A stretch of 64,000 bases of DNA from Aurantimonas aggregata (GCF_010500835.1 NZ_JAAAMJ010000002.1:1-64000), one strand, 5' to 3'; shown: positions 42,745 through 52,667, counted from the first letter of the stretch. Notes: a model not told the origin generated them from the letters alone. Made by a program: numbers and translations.

Positions 42745-43338
42745 ATGAGCCCTCCCCTCCTCTATCTGTGCCGCCACGGCCAGACAGCCTGGAACGCCGA
42801 AGGGCGACTGCAGGGACAGGAAGACGTGCCGCTGACGCCGCTCGGCCGCACTCAGGCCGCCCGCAACGGCCTCTATCTGCGCAACGTGCTGGGCGAGCGC
42901 GCCGCGTCGCTCCGCTTCATCTCGAGCCCGCTGTCGCGCACGGTCGAGACGATGCGGATCATCCGCACGCAGCTTGGCCTCGACCCCGACGCTTTCGAGC
43001 GCGATCCGCGGCTGGTCGAACTGCATTTCGGCGACTGGCAGGGCTCGACCCTGGCCGAGATCGGCGCCCGCGAACCCGGGCAGATCGCCGCCCGCAAGGC
43101 GGACAAGTGGCATTTCGTGCCGCCTGGGCCCTTGGGTGAAAGCTACGAGATGCTGGAAAAGCGCGTCGGGCCGGTGTTCGACGCGCTGTCGGAGCCCAGC
43201 CTGGTCACCGCCCATGGCGGCGTCGCCCGCATCTTCCTGCGGCGCTATGCCGGGATGGCGCCGGACACGGCGGCCCGCTTCGGCGTGCCGCAGGACCGCA
43301 TCCTGCACTGGCAGAGCGGCAAGGTCGCCTGGGTCTAG
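42745..43338 (+). CDS. Histidine phosphatase family protein
   Basis: The 197-residue protein carries the RHG motif in LCRHGQTAWNAEGRLQGQED with the phosphorylated histidine at about residue 10, the LTPLGRTQA block, SSPLSRTVETMRI, the acidic VELHFGDWQGSTLAEI, and a second catalytic histidine in VTAHGGVARI. It is a phosphoglycerate-mutase-like phosphatase; the substrate is unknown. It is 23 bases after fabI and probably co-transcribed. Confidence 0.9.
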   Translation: MSPPLLYLCRHGQTAWNAEGRLQGQEDVPLTPLGRTQAARNGLYLRNVLGERAASLRFISSPLSRTVETMRIIRTQLGLDPDAFERDPRLVELHFGDWQGSTLAEIGAREPGQIAARKADKWHFVPPGPLGESYEMLEKRVGPVFDALSEPSLVTAHGGVARIFLRRYAGMAPDTAARFGVPQDRILHWQSGKVAWV

Positions 43339-43350
43339 GTCGCTTCAGCC

Positions 43351-43599
43351 TCAGACGAGGCGGATCGTGCCGAGCGGATGCTGCTCGTCATAGATCAGCA
43401 CGACGTCCATGCCGGCCTTGACGCCATCGAAGTCGAAGCCATCCGGCAGCATGTAGACGAGACCGTCGCTGAGACGGATTTCCGCCCGCTCGCGATCGAC
43501 CGCCTCGATCGTCCCGTCGACTTCCTGGGCCATCGACGGAATCTGCATCGCGACCGTCAGCACCGAACTGGCGAAAAATGCGAGTATCTGCCTGGTCAT
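43351..43599 (-). CDS. DUF1344 small exported protein
   Basis: An 82-residue protein with a signal peptide ([14 protein letters not shown]..., cleaved after SMAQ) and a small beta-barrel-like core [26 protein letters not shown]. This is the DUF1344 family, common in Hyphomicrobiales, of unknown periplasmic function. AGGAGG lies about nine bases upstream of ATG 43599. It is convergent with the histidine phosphatase and divergent from aroC. Confidence 0.82.
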   Translation of the reverse strand: MTRQILAFFASSVLTVAMQIPSMAQEVDGTIEAVDRERAEIRLSDGLVYMLPDGFDFDGVKAGMDVVLIYDEQHPLGTIRLV

Positions 43600-43813
43600 C
43601 GAACTGCCTCCTGCGATCGCCGCCCGGGGCCCTGATCCCCGGAGCCCCGGTACCCCGCGAGCCATTTGCCCACGCCATGGCAAAGTCGGATGGGATTGTG
43701 TCGGAAGTGGCGCCGAAACTTTAACGATGTGTTGCGTTTCGTTGCATTTGACCGGTTCGCCCCGCAGGGCCTACATCGCCCTTCAGAAATATGCTTCCAC
43801 CCGGCGGAGTTTC

Positions 43814-44908
43814 ATGTCCCACAACACGTTCGGTCATCTGTTTCGCGTCACCACCTGGGGCGAGAGCCACGGCCCGGCCATCGGCTGCGTGGTCGACGGG
43901 ACACCGCCCGGAATCCGCTTTTCCGAAGCCGGGATCCAGGCGTTCCTGGATCGCCGCCGCCCCGGCCAGTCGCGCTACACGACCCAGCGCCAGGAGCCCG
44001 ACCAGGTGCGGGTGCTGTCCGGCGTCGTGCCCGGCGAGGCCGAGGGCGAACTCGTCGCCACCGGGACGCCGATCGCACTGGAGATCCAGAATGTCGACCA
44101 GCGGTCGAAGGACTACTCCGACATCGCCCAGCGCTATCGCCCGGGCCACGCCGACATCACCTACGACATCAAATACGGCGTCCGCGACCATCGCGGCGGT
44201 GGCCGCTCGTCGGCGCGCGAGACCGCGACGCGGGTCGCAGCCGGTGCGATCGCCCGGCTGGTCGTGCCGGGACTGACCGTGCGGGCGGCGCTGGTGCAGA
44301 TCGGCACGATCGCCATCGACCGGAGCCGCTGGGACTGGAGCGAGATCGACCGCAACCCGTTCTTCTGCCCCGACGCCGAGACCGCCAAGCGCTGGGCCGA
44401 CCATCTCGACGCGGTGCGCAAGGCCGGCTCCTCGGTCGGCGCCATCGTCGAGGTCGTCGCCGAGGGCGTGCCGGCGGGTCTTGGCGCGCCGGTCTACGGC
44501 AAGCTCGACGCCGACATCGCCGCCGGCCTGATGTCGATCAACGCGGTCAAGGGCGTCGAGATCGGCGACGGCTTCGAAGCGGCGCAACTGACCGGCGAGG
44601 ACAATGCCGACGAAATCCGGACCGGGCCGGACGGGCAGCCGCAATTCCTGTCGAACCATGCGGGCGGCGTCCTCGGCGGCATCTCCACCGGCCAGCCGGT
44701 GGTCGCGCGCTTCGCCGTCAAGCCGACGTCGTCGATCCTGACGCCGCGTCGGTCGATCGACGCGGCGGGCGCCGAGGTCGACGTGATGACCAAGGGACGC
44801 CACGACCCCTGCGTCGGCATCCGGGCGGTGCCGATCGGCGAGGCGATGGTGGCCTGTGCCCTCGCCGATCACTATCTGCGCCATCGCGGGCAGACCGGAC
44901 GCATCTGA
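43814..44908 (+). CDS. aroC: Chorismate synthase
   Basis: AroC makes chorismate from EPSP with reduced FMN, the last shared step of aromatic amino acid synthesis. The 364-residue protein has [58 protein letters not shown] and [17 protein letters not shown], all diagnostic. ATG 43814 has CGGAG 5-9 bases upstream. The 214-base gap upstream carries no other gene. Confidence 0.96.
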   Translation: MSHNTFGHLFRVTTWGESHGPAIGCVVDGTPPGIRFSEAGIQAFLDRRRPGQSRYTTQRQEPDQVRVLSGVVPGEAEGELVATGTPIALEIQNVDQRSKDYSDIAQRYRPGHADITYDIKYGVRDHRGGGRSSARETATRVAAGAIARLVVPGLTVRAALVQIGTIAIDRSRWDWSEIDRNPFFCPDAETAKRWADHLDAVRKAGSSVGAIVEVVAEGVPAGLGAPVYGKLDADIAAGLMSINAVKGVEIGDGFEAAQLTGEDNADEIRTGPDGQPQFLSNHAGGVLGGISTGQPVVARFAVKPTSSILTPRRSIDAAGAEVDVMTKGRHDPCVGIRAVPIGEAMVACALADHYLRHRGQTGRI

Positions 44909-45024
44909 TCGCCTTCCGGTTGTCGAAGTGGATCGGCCGCATCCGACGATTGGGGCGATTGATAAGCCGACCGCAACGCGCTAGCCCTTGGGCGGACGGT
45001 GCGACGAAACAGGAGGACGACCGG

Positions 45025-45063
45025 ATGACCCAGCGGACGAGCCCGGTTTCCTGCCAGCCATGA
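45025..45063 (+). CDS. Candidate 12-codon leader peptide before the HDAC-family gene
   Basis: ATG 45025 has a perfect AGGAGG (45011-45016) eight bases upstream and encodes [12 protein letters not shown] before a TGA that overlaps the ATG of the deacetylase-family gene (ATGA, 45060-45063). The deacetylase start has no ribosome site of its own other than this one. The arrangement fits coupled re-initiation. It could also be chance. Confidence 0.4.
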   Translation: MTQRTSPVSCQP

Positions 45064-45986
45064 CGACGCGCCTCTATCACCATTCGGTCTTCGCCGAGCA
45101 CCTGACCGGTCCCGGCCATCCGGAGCGCCCGGAGCGCATGGCCGCGGTGTCGGCGGCGCTCGAGGCCGAATGCTTCCAGCATCTTGACCGCGCAGAGGCG
45201 CCGGAAGCCTCGCTCGAGGCGATCTATCGCTGCCACCCGGAAGCCTATGTCCGCAAGGTCGCGACGGCCATCCCGACGGACGGCCTGGTGCGGGTCGACG
45301 GCGACACGATCATCAGCCCGAAGAGCTTTTCGGCCGCTTTCCGCGCCGTCGGCGCCGCCGTGGCGGCGGTCGACGACGTCGTGTCGAAGGAAGCCGACAA
45401 CGTCTTCGTCGCAGCGCGTCCGCCCGGCCATCATGCCGAGACCGCGGTGGCGATGGGCTTCTGCCTGTTCAACAACGCCGCCATCGCCGCGCGCCACGCG
45501 CAGGCGGTGCACGGCCTCGAGCGCGTCGCCATCGTCGACTGGGACGTCCATCACGGCAACGGCACGCAGGAGATCTTCTGGTCGGATCCCAGCGTGCTCT
45601 ACTGCTCGACCCACCAGATGCCGCTCTACCCGGGCACCGGCGCGAAGAACGAGACCGGCGCCGGCAACATCGTCAATGCGCCGCTTTCCTCCGGCGACGA
45701 CGGCGAGATGCTGCGCGACGCATTCCGCAGCCGGATCCTGCCGGCGCTCCGGGAATTCGAGCCGGATCTGGTAATCGTCTCGGCCGGCTTCGACGGCCAT
45801 TACCGCGACCCGCTCGGCAATCTGAAGCTGACCGAGGGCGATTTCGACTGGGCGACGGCCGAGCTTCTGGCCATCGCCGACCGCTATGCACAGGGGCGGC
45901 TTGTGAGCCTGCTCGAAGGCGGCTACGACCTGCAGGGCCTTGCCGTCTCCACCGCCGCGCACGTCAAGCGGCTGATGACCGGCTGA
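45060..45986 (+). CDS. Histone deacetylase/acetylpolyamine amidohydrolase family protein
   Basis: The 308-residue cytosolic zinc enzyme has the arginase-deacetylase fold with [20 protein letters not shown], the zinc-site [33 protein letters not shown] and [13 protein letters not shown]. Members remove acetyl groups from polyamines, acetoin-related compounds or proteins; the substrate is not shown. ATG 45060 is the family-typical start ([17 protein letters not shown]) and overlaps a short upstream leader frame. xseB follows 56 bases downstream in the same direction. Confidence 0.92.
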   Translation: MTTRLYHHSVFAEHLTGPGHPERPERMAAVSAALEAECFQHLDRAEAPEASLEAIYRCHPEAYVRKVATAIPTDGLVRVDGDTIISPKSFSAAFRAVGAAVAAVDDVVSKEADNVFVAARPPGHHAETAVAMGFCLFNNAAIAARHAQAVHGLERVAIVDWDVHHGNGTQEIFWSDPSVLYCSTHQMPLYPGTGAKNETGAGNIVNAPLSSGDDGEMLRDAFRSRILPALREFEPDLVIVSAGFDGHYRDPLGNLKLTEGDFDWATAELLAIADRYAQGRLVSLLEGGYDLQGLAVSTAAHVKRLMTG

Positions 45987-46042
45987 CAGGGGCCGGCAGC
46001 AAGCCTCTGCCACGCGCCCAGCCAAACCAACGACGAGAGCCG

Positions 46043-46315
46043 ATGTCCGATACACCTGAAGCCGCGCTGCCGAGCGACGATTCCGACATCAAGCGCATGA
46101 GCTTCGAGGAAGCCCTGGCTTCGCTGGAGCGGATCGTCTCGGATCTCGAGCGCGGCGACGTGCCGCTCGACCGCTCGATCCGCATCTACGAGCGCGGCGA
46201 GAAGCTGAAGAACCATTGCGATCGGTTGCTCTCGGCAGCCGAGGACAAGGTCGAGAAGATCAAGCTCAACCGTGCCGGCAAGCCGGTCGGCACCGAGCCG
46301 CTCGATCCGGGCTGA
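46043..46315 (+). CDS. xseB: Exodeoxyribonuclease VII small subunit
   Basis: The 90-residue protein has the XseB pattern [20 protein letters not shown], then [19 protein letters not shown] and a basic C-terminus with EKIKLNRAG. With XseA it cuts single-stranded DNA. xseA is not in this window. It is followed by a GC hairpin and then by dxs; the xseB-dxs neighbourhood is one I recall from many proteobacteria. Confidence 0.92.
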   Translation: MSDTPEAALPSDDSDIKRMSFEEALASLERIVSDLERGDVPLDRSIRIYERGEKLKNHCDRLLSAAEDKVEKIKLNRAGKPVGTEPLDPG

Positions 46316-46324
46316 CGCAGGCGT

Positions 46325-46343
46325 ACCGGGCGCGACGCCCGGT
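46325..46343 (+). terminator. Hairpin after xseB
   Basis: A perfect 8-bp stem ACCGGGCG/CGCCCGGT with a 3-base loop begins 10 bases past the xseB stop. No T-run follows, so it may slow rather than stop transcription into dxs. Apart from it I see nothing in the 255-base gap. Confidence 0.35.
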
Positions 46344-46570
46344 CCCGCCGTTCGCTGCCTCACGTCCATGCCGAACCACTCGCGGCGAAACCGTAGCGGC
46401 GACACAGCCGCGGTCGATGCGTTCCGCCTCCAGCCATCCCCATCTCCGGTGTGCCTCACGTTGCTGCGCCGCCACATCGCGTTTGGTGGACCATCCGGCT
46501 TGAACCATGCAATCTGGAACCGATGTAAGCGAGTTCCTGCCGTCCCGATGGCCTCTGAAAGGTTGATTCA

Positions 46571-48487
46571 GTGTCCCACGAGTTGAATACGCCGCTGCTC
46601 GATCAGATCACTTCGCCCGCGGATCTGCGCCAGATCAAGGAGAGCCAGCTGCGGCAGGTGGCGGACGAGCTGCGCGAGGACCTGATCGACGCGGTGTCGA
46701 GGACCGGCGGCCATCTCGGCGCAGGACTGGGTGTCGTCGAGCTGACGGTGGCGATCCATCACGTCTTCAACACGCCGGACGACCGGCTGATCTGGGATGT
46801 CGGCCACCAAGCCTATCCGCACAAGCTTCTGACGGGGCGGCGTGACGGCATGCGCACCGTGCGCCAGGAAGGCGGCCTCTCGGGCTTCGCCAAGCGCACG
46901 GAGAGCGAATACGACCCGTTCGGCGCCGGCCACTCCTCGACCTCGATCTCCGCCGGTCTCGGCATGGCCGTGGCGCGTGACCTGTCTGGCGGCGACAACA
47001 ATGTCATCGCCGTCATCGGCGACGGCGCGATGAGCGCCGGCATGGCGTACGAGGCGATGAACAATGCCGGCGCGCTCGACGCGAGACTGATCGTCATTCT
47101 CAACGACAACGACATGTCGATCGCCCAGCCAACCGGGGCGATGAGCGCCTATCTCGCCCGGCTCGTCTCGGGCAAGACCTATCGGACGCTGCGCGACCGG
47201 GCCAAGCACATCACCCAGCGCCTGCCGGAATTCATGCGCGAGGGCGCTCGCAAGACCGAGGAATATACCCGCGCCTTCTTCACCGGCGGCACGATGTTCG
47301 AGGAGCTCGGCTTCTACTACGTCGGGCCGATCGACGGGCACGATTTCGACCATCTCCTGCCGGTCCTCAAGAACGTTCGCGATGCCAAGACCGGGCCGAT
47401 CCTTGTCCACGTGATCACCAAGAAGGGCAAGGGCTACGCCCCCGCCGAGAGCTCGGCCGACAAGTATCACGGCGTGTCGAAATTCGACGTCATCACCGGG
47501 ACACAGGCAAAATCCAAGGGCAATGCCCCGAGCTATACCGCCGTCTTCGCCGAATCGCTGATCCAGGAAGCGCAGGAAGACGACAAGATCGTCGCCGTGA
47601 ACGCCGCGATGCCGAACGGCACCGGGCTCGACAAGTTCGAGGCCCTCTTCCCGACCCGCACCTTCGACGTCGGCATCGCCGAGCAGCACGCCGTGACCTT
47701 CTGCGCCGGGCTCGCGTCGGAAGGCTACAAGCCCTTCGCCGCGATCTACTCGACCTTCCTGCAGCGCGCCTACGACCAGATCGTCCACGACGTGGCGATC
47801 CAGAAGCTGCCGGTGCGCTTCGCCATCGACCGCGCCGGCTTCGTCGGCTCCGACGGCCCGACCCATGCAGGCTCGTTCGACACCGGCTTTCTGGCGCCGC
47901 TGCCGGGCATGGTGGTGATGGCCGCCGCCGACGAGGCCGAACTGCGCCATATGGTGCGCACCGCGGTGGTCTACGACGAGGGGCCGATCTCCTTCCGCTA
48001 CCCGCGCGGCAACGGCACCGGCGTCGAGATGCCGGACCGCGGCGTCGCGCTGGAAATCGGCAAGGGCCGCATCCTGCGCGAGGGCACCAAGGTCGCGATC
48101 CTGTCCTTCGGCAGCCGGCTCGCCGACAGTCTAGCCGCCGCCGAGGAGCTGGAATCCTTCGGCCTGTCGACGACGGTGGCCGATGCGCGTTTCGCCAAGC
48201 CGCTGGACACCGAGCTGATCGGTCGCCTCGCCCGCAATCACGAAGTGCTGATCCTGGTCGAGGAAGGCGCCAGCGGCGGCTTCGCCTCGCAGGTGCTGCA
48301 GCATCTGGCGACCAGCGGCCTGCTCGACCGCGGGCTGAAGGTCCGGCCGCTGGTCATGCCGGATCGCTTCATCGACCACGCCTCCCCGGAAGCGATGATC
48401 AAGCTCGCCGGGCTCGACAAGCAGGGCATCGTCGATGCGGTTTTCCGCGCGCTGGGCACCGAGGCGAGCCGGGTGATGCAGGCCTGA
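46571..48487 (+). CDS. dxs: 1-deoxy-D-xylulose-5-phosphate synthase
   Basis: Dxs condenses pyruvate and glyceraldehyde 3-phosphate, the first step of the MEP isoprenoid pathway. The 638-residue protein has the thiamine diphosphate motif [18 protein letters not shown] with [28 protein letters not shown] early on, the transketolase-type [15 protein letters not shown] and [18 protein letters not shown] 46571 gives the expected N-terminus ([12 protein letters not shown]) with AAAGG nine bases upstream. tlyA follows after 60 bases. Confidence 0.96.
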   Translation: MSHELNTPLLDQITSPADLRQIKESQLRQVADELREDLIDAVSRTGGHLGAGLGVVELTVAIHHVFNTPDDRLIWDVGHQAYPHKLLTGRRDGMRTVRQEGGLSGFAKRTESEYDPFGAGHSSTSISAGLGMAVARDLSGGDNNVIAVIGDGAMSAGMAYEAMNNAGALDARLIVILNDNDMSIAQPTGAMSAYLARLVSGKTYRTLRDRAKHITQRLPEFMREGARKTEEYTRAFFTGGTMFEELGFYYVGPIDGHDFDHLLPVLKNVRDAKTGPILVHVITKKGKGYAPAESSADKYHGVSKFDVITGTQAKSKGNAPSYTAVFAESLIQEAQEDDKIVAVNAAMPNGTGLDKFEALFPTRTFDVGIAEQHAVTFCAGLASEGYKPFAAIYSTFLQRAYDQIVHDVAIQKLPVRFAIDRAGFVGSDGPTHAGSFDTGFLAPLPGMVVMAAADEAELRHMVRTAVVYDEGPISFRYPRGNGTGVEMPDRGVALEIGKGRILREGTKVAILSFGSRLADSLAAAEELESFGLSTTVADARFAKPLDTELIGRLARNHEVLILVEEGASGGFASQVLQHLATSGLLDRGLKVRPLVMPDRFIDHASPEAMIKLAGLDKQGIVDAVFRALGTEASRVMQA

Positions 48488-48547
48488 GAAGGTCCTGCCT
48501 CGCTATCGCCGCTTGCCATTTGCGTCGCCGGCCCGCATGACCTCCCG

Positions 48548-49312
48548 ATGGCAGCCACCGAAGAGCAGCATTTGTCGCGCGTGCGACTGGACAGCCTCGT
48601 CAGCGAACGAGGCCTAGCGGCGAGTCGCGCAAGGGCCCGCGACGCAATCCGGCGCGGGCACGTCAAGGTCGACGGCCTGACCGTCACCAAGCCGAGCCTC
48701 AACGTTCCACCGGACATTGTCATCACCCTCGACGATCCGGCCGCCGACTACGTCTCGCGCGCCGGGCTGAAGCTGGAGTTCGCCCTCGACCGGTTCGGCA
48801 TCGATGTCGCAGGGCGCACGGCCGTCGATCTCGGCGCCTCGACCGGCGGCTTCACCGAGGCGCTGCTGCGCCGCGGCGCCGCGCATGTCGTCGCGATCGA
48901 CGTCGGGCACGGGCAGCTGCATCCGCGGATCCGCGCCGACGAGCGCGTCACGGTGATCGAGGGGCTCAATGCCCGCGACATGGAGCGCGAAGATATAGGC
49001 GGCCGGCAATTCGACATTCTCGTCGCCGATGTCAGCTTCATCACGCTGCGCCTTGCCCTCCCGCCGGCGCTGGAACTCGCCGAGCCGGGGACGAACGCGG
49101 TCTTCCTCGTCAAGCCGCAATTCGAGGCGGGCCGCGACGCGATCGCCAAGAACGGTCTGCTGCGCGATCCCGACAGCGCGCCCGCGGTCGCCGAGGCGCT
49201 CCGTGCCTGGCTCGACGACCAGCCGGGCTGGCGGGCGATCGACCTGATCCCCTCGCCGATCGCCGGCGGCGACGGCAATCACGAATTCCTGCTGGCCGGG
49301 ACGAAGCAGTGA
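48548..49312 (+). CDS. TlyA-family rRNA methyltransferase/hemolysin-like protein
   Basis: The 254-residue protein has an N-terminal S4 RNA-binding domain (about residues 13-75: RLDSLVSERGLAASRARARD, RRGHVKVDGL) and an FtsJ-like methyltransferase domain with the AdoMet motif VDLGASTGGFTEALLRRGA and catalytic-region VADVSFITLRLALP and LVKPQFEAGR. TlyA of mycobacteria makes 2'-O-methylcytidine in rRNA; the residue modified here is inferred only. Its stop overlaps the GTG of the next gene. Confidence 0.9.
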   Translation: MAATEEQHLSRVRLDSLVSERGLAASRARARDAIRRGHVKVDGLTVTKPSLNVPPDIVITLDDPAADYVSRAGLKLEFALDRFGIDVAGRTAVDLGASTGGFTEALLRRGAAHVVAIDVGHGQLHPRIRADERVTVIEGLNARDMEREDIGGRQFDILVADVSFITLRLALPPALELAEPGTNAVFLVKPQFEAGRDAIAKNGLLRDPDSAPAVAEALRAWLDDQPGWRAIDLIPSPIAGGDGNHEFLLAGTKQ

Positions 49313-50529
49313 ACCTGACCATCGACCATCTCGGCGCCAAGGGCGACGGCGTCGCCGAGACCGCCGACGGTCCCGTCTACGTGCCGTTCACGCTGCCCGG
49401 CGAGACCGTGGCCATCGAGCGGCCGGGCACGCCGTTCAAGACGACGACGATCGTGGAAGCGTCGACGCATCGCCAGACGCCGCCCTGCCCGCATTTCGGC
49501 GATTGCGGCGGCTGCGACATGCAGCACGCCGACAACGAACTCTACCATTTGTTCAAGCGCGACCTGGTCCTCAAGGCGCTTGCCCGCGAGGGGATCGAGG
49601 CCGAGGTGGCGGAACTCGTGCCCTGCCCGCCGGCATCGCGCCGGCGCGTCGTTCTCTCGGCGGCGCGGGTGGATAGCGGCGTCGTGCTCGGCTTCAACGC
49701 CGCAGAGTCGAACCGGATCGTGCCGATCACCGTCTGCGTCATCGCGTTGCCGGCGATCGAGCGCGCCCTGCCCGCGCTGCGCCGCCTGGCAAGCCTTCTC
49801 GTCGACCGCCGGCGGCCGCTGCGGATCACCGTCACGGCGACGGCAACCGGGCTCGACGTCGTCGTCGCCGACGCGGGAAAGCTGTCGGAGTCGGTGCGCC
49901 GCAACGCCGTGAAGCTGGCGCTGGCAGAAGATTTCGCCCGCCTCACGGTCGGTGGCGAGACGGTGATCATGACGCGGCCGCCGACTCTCGCCTTCGACGG
50001 CGTCTCGGTGGAACTGCCGGCCGGCACCTTCACCCAGGCCGTCGCGTCGGCCGAGGCGGCGATGGCGACGCTGGTCGAGGGTCATCTTTCCGGCGCCAAG
50101 CGGATTGCCGATCTCTTCGCCGGCTGCGGCACGTTCTCGCTGCGACTGGCCCGCCAGGCTGCGGTTCACGCAGTCGAGACCGACCCAGCGGCACTCGCCG
50201 CACTGGACACTGCCTGGCGCCGCGCCGCCGGCCTGAAGGCGGTGACGACGGAAAAGCGCGACCTCTACCGCCGGCCGATCCAGGCGAAGGAGCTGAAGCG
50301 CTACGACGGCGTGGTGTTCGACCCGCCGCGGGCCGGCGCCGAGGCTGTCGCACAGGAACTGGCCGCCTCGACGGTGCGCCGCGTCGCGGCCGTCTCGTGC
50401 AATCCCGTGACCCTGGCGCGCGATCTGCGCATCCTGATCGACGGCGGCTACCGCCTGACCTCCGTGACGCCCGTCGACCAGTTCCTCTGGTCGCATCACG
50501 TGGAAGTCGTCGCGCTGCTGGAGCGCTGA
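49309..50529 (+). CDS. Class I SAM-dependent RNA methyltransferase (RumA/RlmD-like)
   Basis: The 406-residue protein has a TRAM-like start (LTIDHLGAKGDGVAETADG), the [4Fe-4S] site CPHFGDCGGCDMQH, the AdoMet motif DLFAGCGTFSLRLARQA, FDPPRAGAEAVAQ and the catalytic cysteine SCNPVTLARDL. This is the uracil-5-methyltransferase family that acts on 23S rRNA or tRNA. The exact target is not known. GTG 49309 overlaps the tlyA stop, so the two RNA methyltransferases are coupled. Confidence 0.9.
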   Translation: MNLTIDHLGAKGDGVAETADGPVYVPFTLPGETVAIERPGTPFKTTTIVEASTHRQTPPCPHFGDCGGCDMQHADNELYHLFKRDLVLKALAREGIEAEVAELVPCPPASRRRVVLSAARVDSGVVLGFNAAESNRIVPITVCVIALPAIERALPALRRLASLLVDRRRPLRITVTATATGLDVVVADAGKLSESVRRNAVKLALAEDFARLTVGGETVIMTRPPTLAFDGVSVELPAGTFTQAVASAEAAMATLVEGHLSGAKRIADLFAGCGTFSLRLARQAAVHAVETDPAALAALDTAWRRAAGLKAVTTEKRDLYRRPIQAKELKRYDGVVFDPPRAGAEAVAQELAASTVRRVAAVSCNPVTLARDLRILIDGGYRLTSVTPVDQFLWSHHVEVVALLER

Positions 50530-50630
50530 CGTCGCGCCGGCCTCGCTTGCCGTCCCCGGCTATTCATGCGAGCCAAGTCCGCCTGTCCGACGAGCGCGAC
50601 ATTCTCTTTCCACCAGCCTGAACCGAGACC

Positions 50631-51335
50631 GTGACCGAGTACCTGACCAGCTACGGCTACGCGTTCCTGTTCGTCGTCGTGCTCCTGGAATCGACCGGGC
50701 TGCCGCTGCCGGGTGAAAGCCTGGTGATGGCCGCCGGCATGCTGGCAGGCGAAGGCTCGCTCAGCCTCGGCGCGGTGTTCCTGACCGCGATGGTCGGGGC
50801 GGTCGTCGGAGACAATCTCGGCTATCTGCTCGGCCGCCGCTACGGCCGGAACATGGTGGTGCGCTGGGGCGAAAAGGTCGGGCTCGGCGAGCGCCGCTTC
50901 GCCATGGTCGAGAAGCGCTTCGAGGATTACGGCATCTGGGTCGTGCTGGTCGCCCGCTTCATCATCATCCTGCGCCAGCTCAACGGCTTCGTCGCCGGCA
51001 CGATGCACATGAGCTGGCCGAAATTCCTGCTGCTGAACACGATCAGCGCCGCCCTGTGGGCCGGCGCCTACGGCCTCGGCGCCTACATCTTCGGCGCGGC
51101 GTTCCGGGTGTTCTTCGCCGAACACGGCACCTGGCCGATCATCGTCATCGCGGCCGGCATCTGCCTCGTCGGCTGCGTCGGAACATACCGGTTTTTGTTT
51201 CGGGATGAGGCGGAGGAGCCGGGGATCGGAGAGTCTGCGCCCGTCGAGGGCATCAAGTGCGGCGGCGTTGGGCGAGAGGGTGGCCACGGGCAGACCACCG
51301 ACAGCATCGAGGAAGACCGTCGAAAGCGTGGATGA
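50631..51335 (+). CDS. DedA-family membrane protein with an extended C-terminus
   Basis: The 234-residue protein has the DedA features ESTGLPLPGESLVMAAGM, GAVVGDNLGYLLGRRYG, the RFIIILRQLNGFVAGTMHM block and a total of about five membrane helices. DedA proteins act as lipid scramblases/transporters for undecaprenyl phosphate or phospholipids. The last about 40 residues (from RDEAEEPG) are polar and low-complexity and run towards the repeat region, so the normal stop may have been lost. The start is GTG 50631. Confidence 0.88.
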   Translation: MTEYLTSYGYAFLFVVVLLESTGLPLPGESLVMAAGMLAGEGSLSLGAVFLTAMVGAVVGDNLGYLLGRRYGRNMVVRWGEKVGLGERRFAMVEKRFEDYGIWVVLVARFIIILRQLNGFVAGTMHMSWPKFLLLNTISAALWAGAYGLGAYIFGAAFRVFFAEHGTWPIIVIAAGICLVGCVGTYRFLFRDEAEEPGIGESAPVEGIKCGGVGREGGHGQTTDSIEEDRRKRG

Positions 51336-51374
51336 AGGCCAACCGCATCGGCGAGGTGGCAGTCACCACACTCA

Positions 51375-51406
51375 CGGCGTCATCCCCGGGCTTGACCCCG
51401 GGATCC
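51375..51406 (+). repeat. Palindromic REP-like repeat, copy A
   Basis: The core is GTCATCCCCGGGCTTGACCC, followed by CGGGATCC. CCCGGG-centred arms pair to form a hairpin. It is the same unit as copies B-D and lies in direct orientation to C. Confidence 0.8.
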
Positions 51407-51478
51407 CTGCCTCACCGCGGAAGCTGCCGCCGCGCGGCAGGGAAGCGATGCCGCTGTCGGCCTGAGGGCGCTCAAACT

Positions 51479-51510
51479 GATCCTCGCGACGGGGCCCGAG
51501 GATGACGCCG
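51479..51510 (-). repeat. Palindromic REP-like repeat, copy B (inverted, diverged)
   Basis: Read on the minus strand it begins CGGCGTCATCCTCGGGCCCC and ends GCGAGGATC. The ends match copy A; the centre is diverged. Confidence 0.65.
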
Positions 51511-51684
51511 GTGGATGATCTGACGCGTCGCCGACGGCGGCGGGACCGTCCCGGTTTGCCAGAGGGTGGCGTCAGCCAGCGCCCCCACGTGCCCGTTGCC
51601 GGCGACGGAAACGCGTGCGGACACCGCCGTTACGACACGTCAGTCCACCAACTCGACGAAAAGGCACCTGCGCCCACCAAGGGT

Positions 51685-51714
51685 CGTCATCCTCGGGCTC
51701 CGTCCCGAGAATCC
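51685..51714 (+). repeat. Palindromic REP-like repeat, copy C
   Basis: The sequence is CGTCATCCTCGGGCTCCGTC followed by CCGAGAATCC, the variant with TCGGG/CCGAG arms. Confidence 0.7.
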
Positions 51715-51785
51715 AGGAACGTTGAATGGCGGCAGAGGCGTTGAGGCGTGTCCCACCGGAATCGGCGGCTCGGACGGTTTGGAAT

Positions 51786-51817
51786 GGATCCCCGGGTCAA
51801 GCCCGGGGATGACGCCG
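51786..51817 (-). repeat. Palindromic REP-like repeat, copy D (inverted)
   Basis: On the minus strand the unit starts CGGCGTCATCCCCGGGCTTG and ends ACCCGGGGATCC, almost identical to copy A. A and D thus form a large inverted pair about 380 bases apart. Confidence 0.8.
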
Positions 51818-51929
51818 TGAGGGAGGGAGCGGCCTGTCGCTGGACAAGGGCGGGCGGAAGCCAAGCCTGAGTGAGGCCTCACCCCGCCGAAGCCAAGGGG
51901 CGCGACCGATCGAGCCGAGCCGACCGGCG

Positions 51930-52667
51930 CTACCGGGACATGAAGGCCATAAAAGCGGCCTTCGCCTCCTCCGACGACAGGCGCTCGGTGAAATGGCCGA
52001 TTTCGCGGTCGATCCGTTTCACGATTTCGTCCTGGCTGCCGCGCAGCAACTCGCGGGCGATGCGCAGAGCTTCCGGCGGCTTCTTCGCCAGGCGCCGCGC
52101 GGCATCCAGGGCGGCGGCCTCGGCGTCTTCCGATACCGCATAGACGAGGCCGGCCTGCCGCGCCGCCTCGGCGTCGAAGGTTTCCCCCAGCGCCAGGAGC
52201 GCGAAGGCGCGCTGGTCGCCCATGATCCGCGGCGCAATCAGGCTGGAGCCGGCCTCCGGCGTCACGCCGAGATCGAGAAACGGCGTGCGGAAGGTCGAGG
52301 CGGGCGAGGCATAGGCGAGGTCGCAATGCATCAGGATGGTCGTGCCGATGCCGATGGCGATGCCGTCGACGGCGGCGACAAGCGGCTTCCTCGTCGTCGC
52401 GAGGGCGATGAGGAAGTCGTAGGCGTCGCGCGGCGGGGTGCCGCTCATGGCAACCGCCGTGAAATCCTTGATGTCGTTGCCGGCGGTGAAGGTGCCGGGC
52501 GCGCCGCAGATCAGCACCGCGGCGATCGCGTCGTCCTGGCCCGCGCCGGTAATCGCGTCGGCCATCGTCCGGTACATCTCCTGCGTGATGGCGTTCTTCT
52601 TGTCGGGCCGGTTCATCCGGAGGGTCAGGACGCCGGCTTCGACGCCGGTCTCGATCAAATCGCTCAT
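51930..52667 (-). CDS. Enoyl-CoA hydratase
   Basis: The 245-residue crotonase-fold protein has the oxyanion-hole motif FTAGNDIKDF, PLVAAVDGIAIGIGTTILMHCDLAYA and LGVTPEAGSSLIAPRIMG, where the usual catalytic glutamates can be placed (PEAGSS). It hydrates trans-2-enoyl-CoA in beta-oxidation, or catalyses a related isomerisation. Its ATG overlaps the stop of the upstream acyl-CoA dehydrogenase (ATGA), so the pair is coupled. Confidence 0.9.
   Translation of the reverse strand: MSDLIETGVEAGVLTLRMNRPDKKNAITQEMYRTMADAITGAGQDDAIAAVLICGAPGTFTAGNDIKDFTAVAMSGTPPRDAYDFLIALATTRKPLVAAVDGIAIGIGTTILMHCDLAYASPASTFRTPFLDLGVTPEAGSSLIAPRIMGDQRAFALLALGETFDAEAARQAGLVYAVSEDAEAAALDAARRLAKKPPEALRIARELLRGSQDEIVKRIDREIGHFTERLSSEEAKAAFMAFMSR

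Larger units (their letters stand above)
51336..51929. other. Gene-free 594-bp stretch with a cluster of palindromic repeats
   Basis: Between the DedA and enoyl-CoA hydratase genes I see no convincing coding sequence. Small open frames here translate the repeats (GVIPGLDPGI, a peptide often seen when this repeat class is mistranslated). Four repeat copies are listed separately; the DNA between them (about 51511-51684) shows no further motif. Confidence 0.7.
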
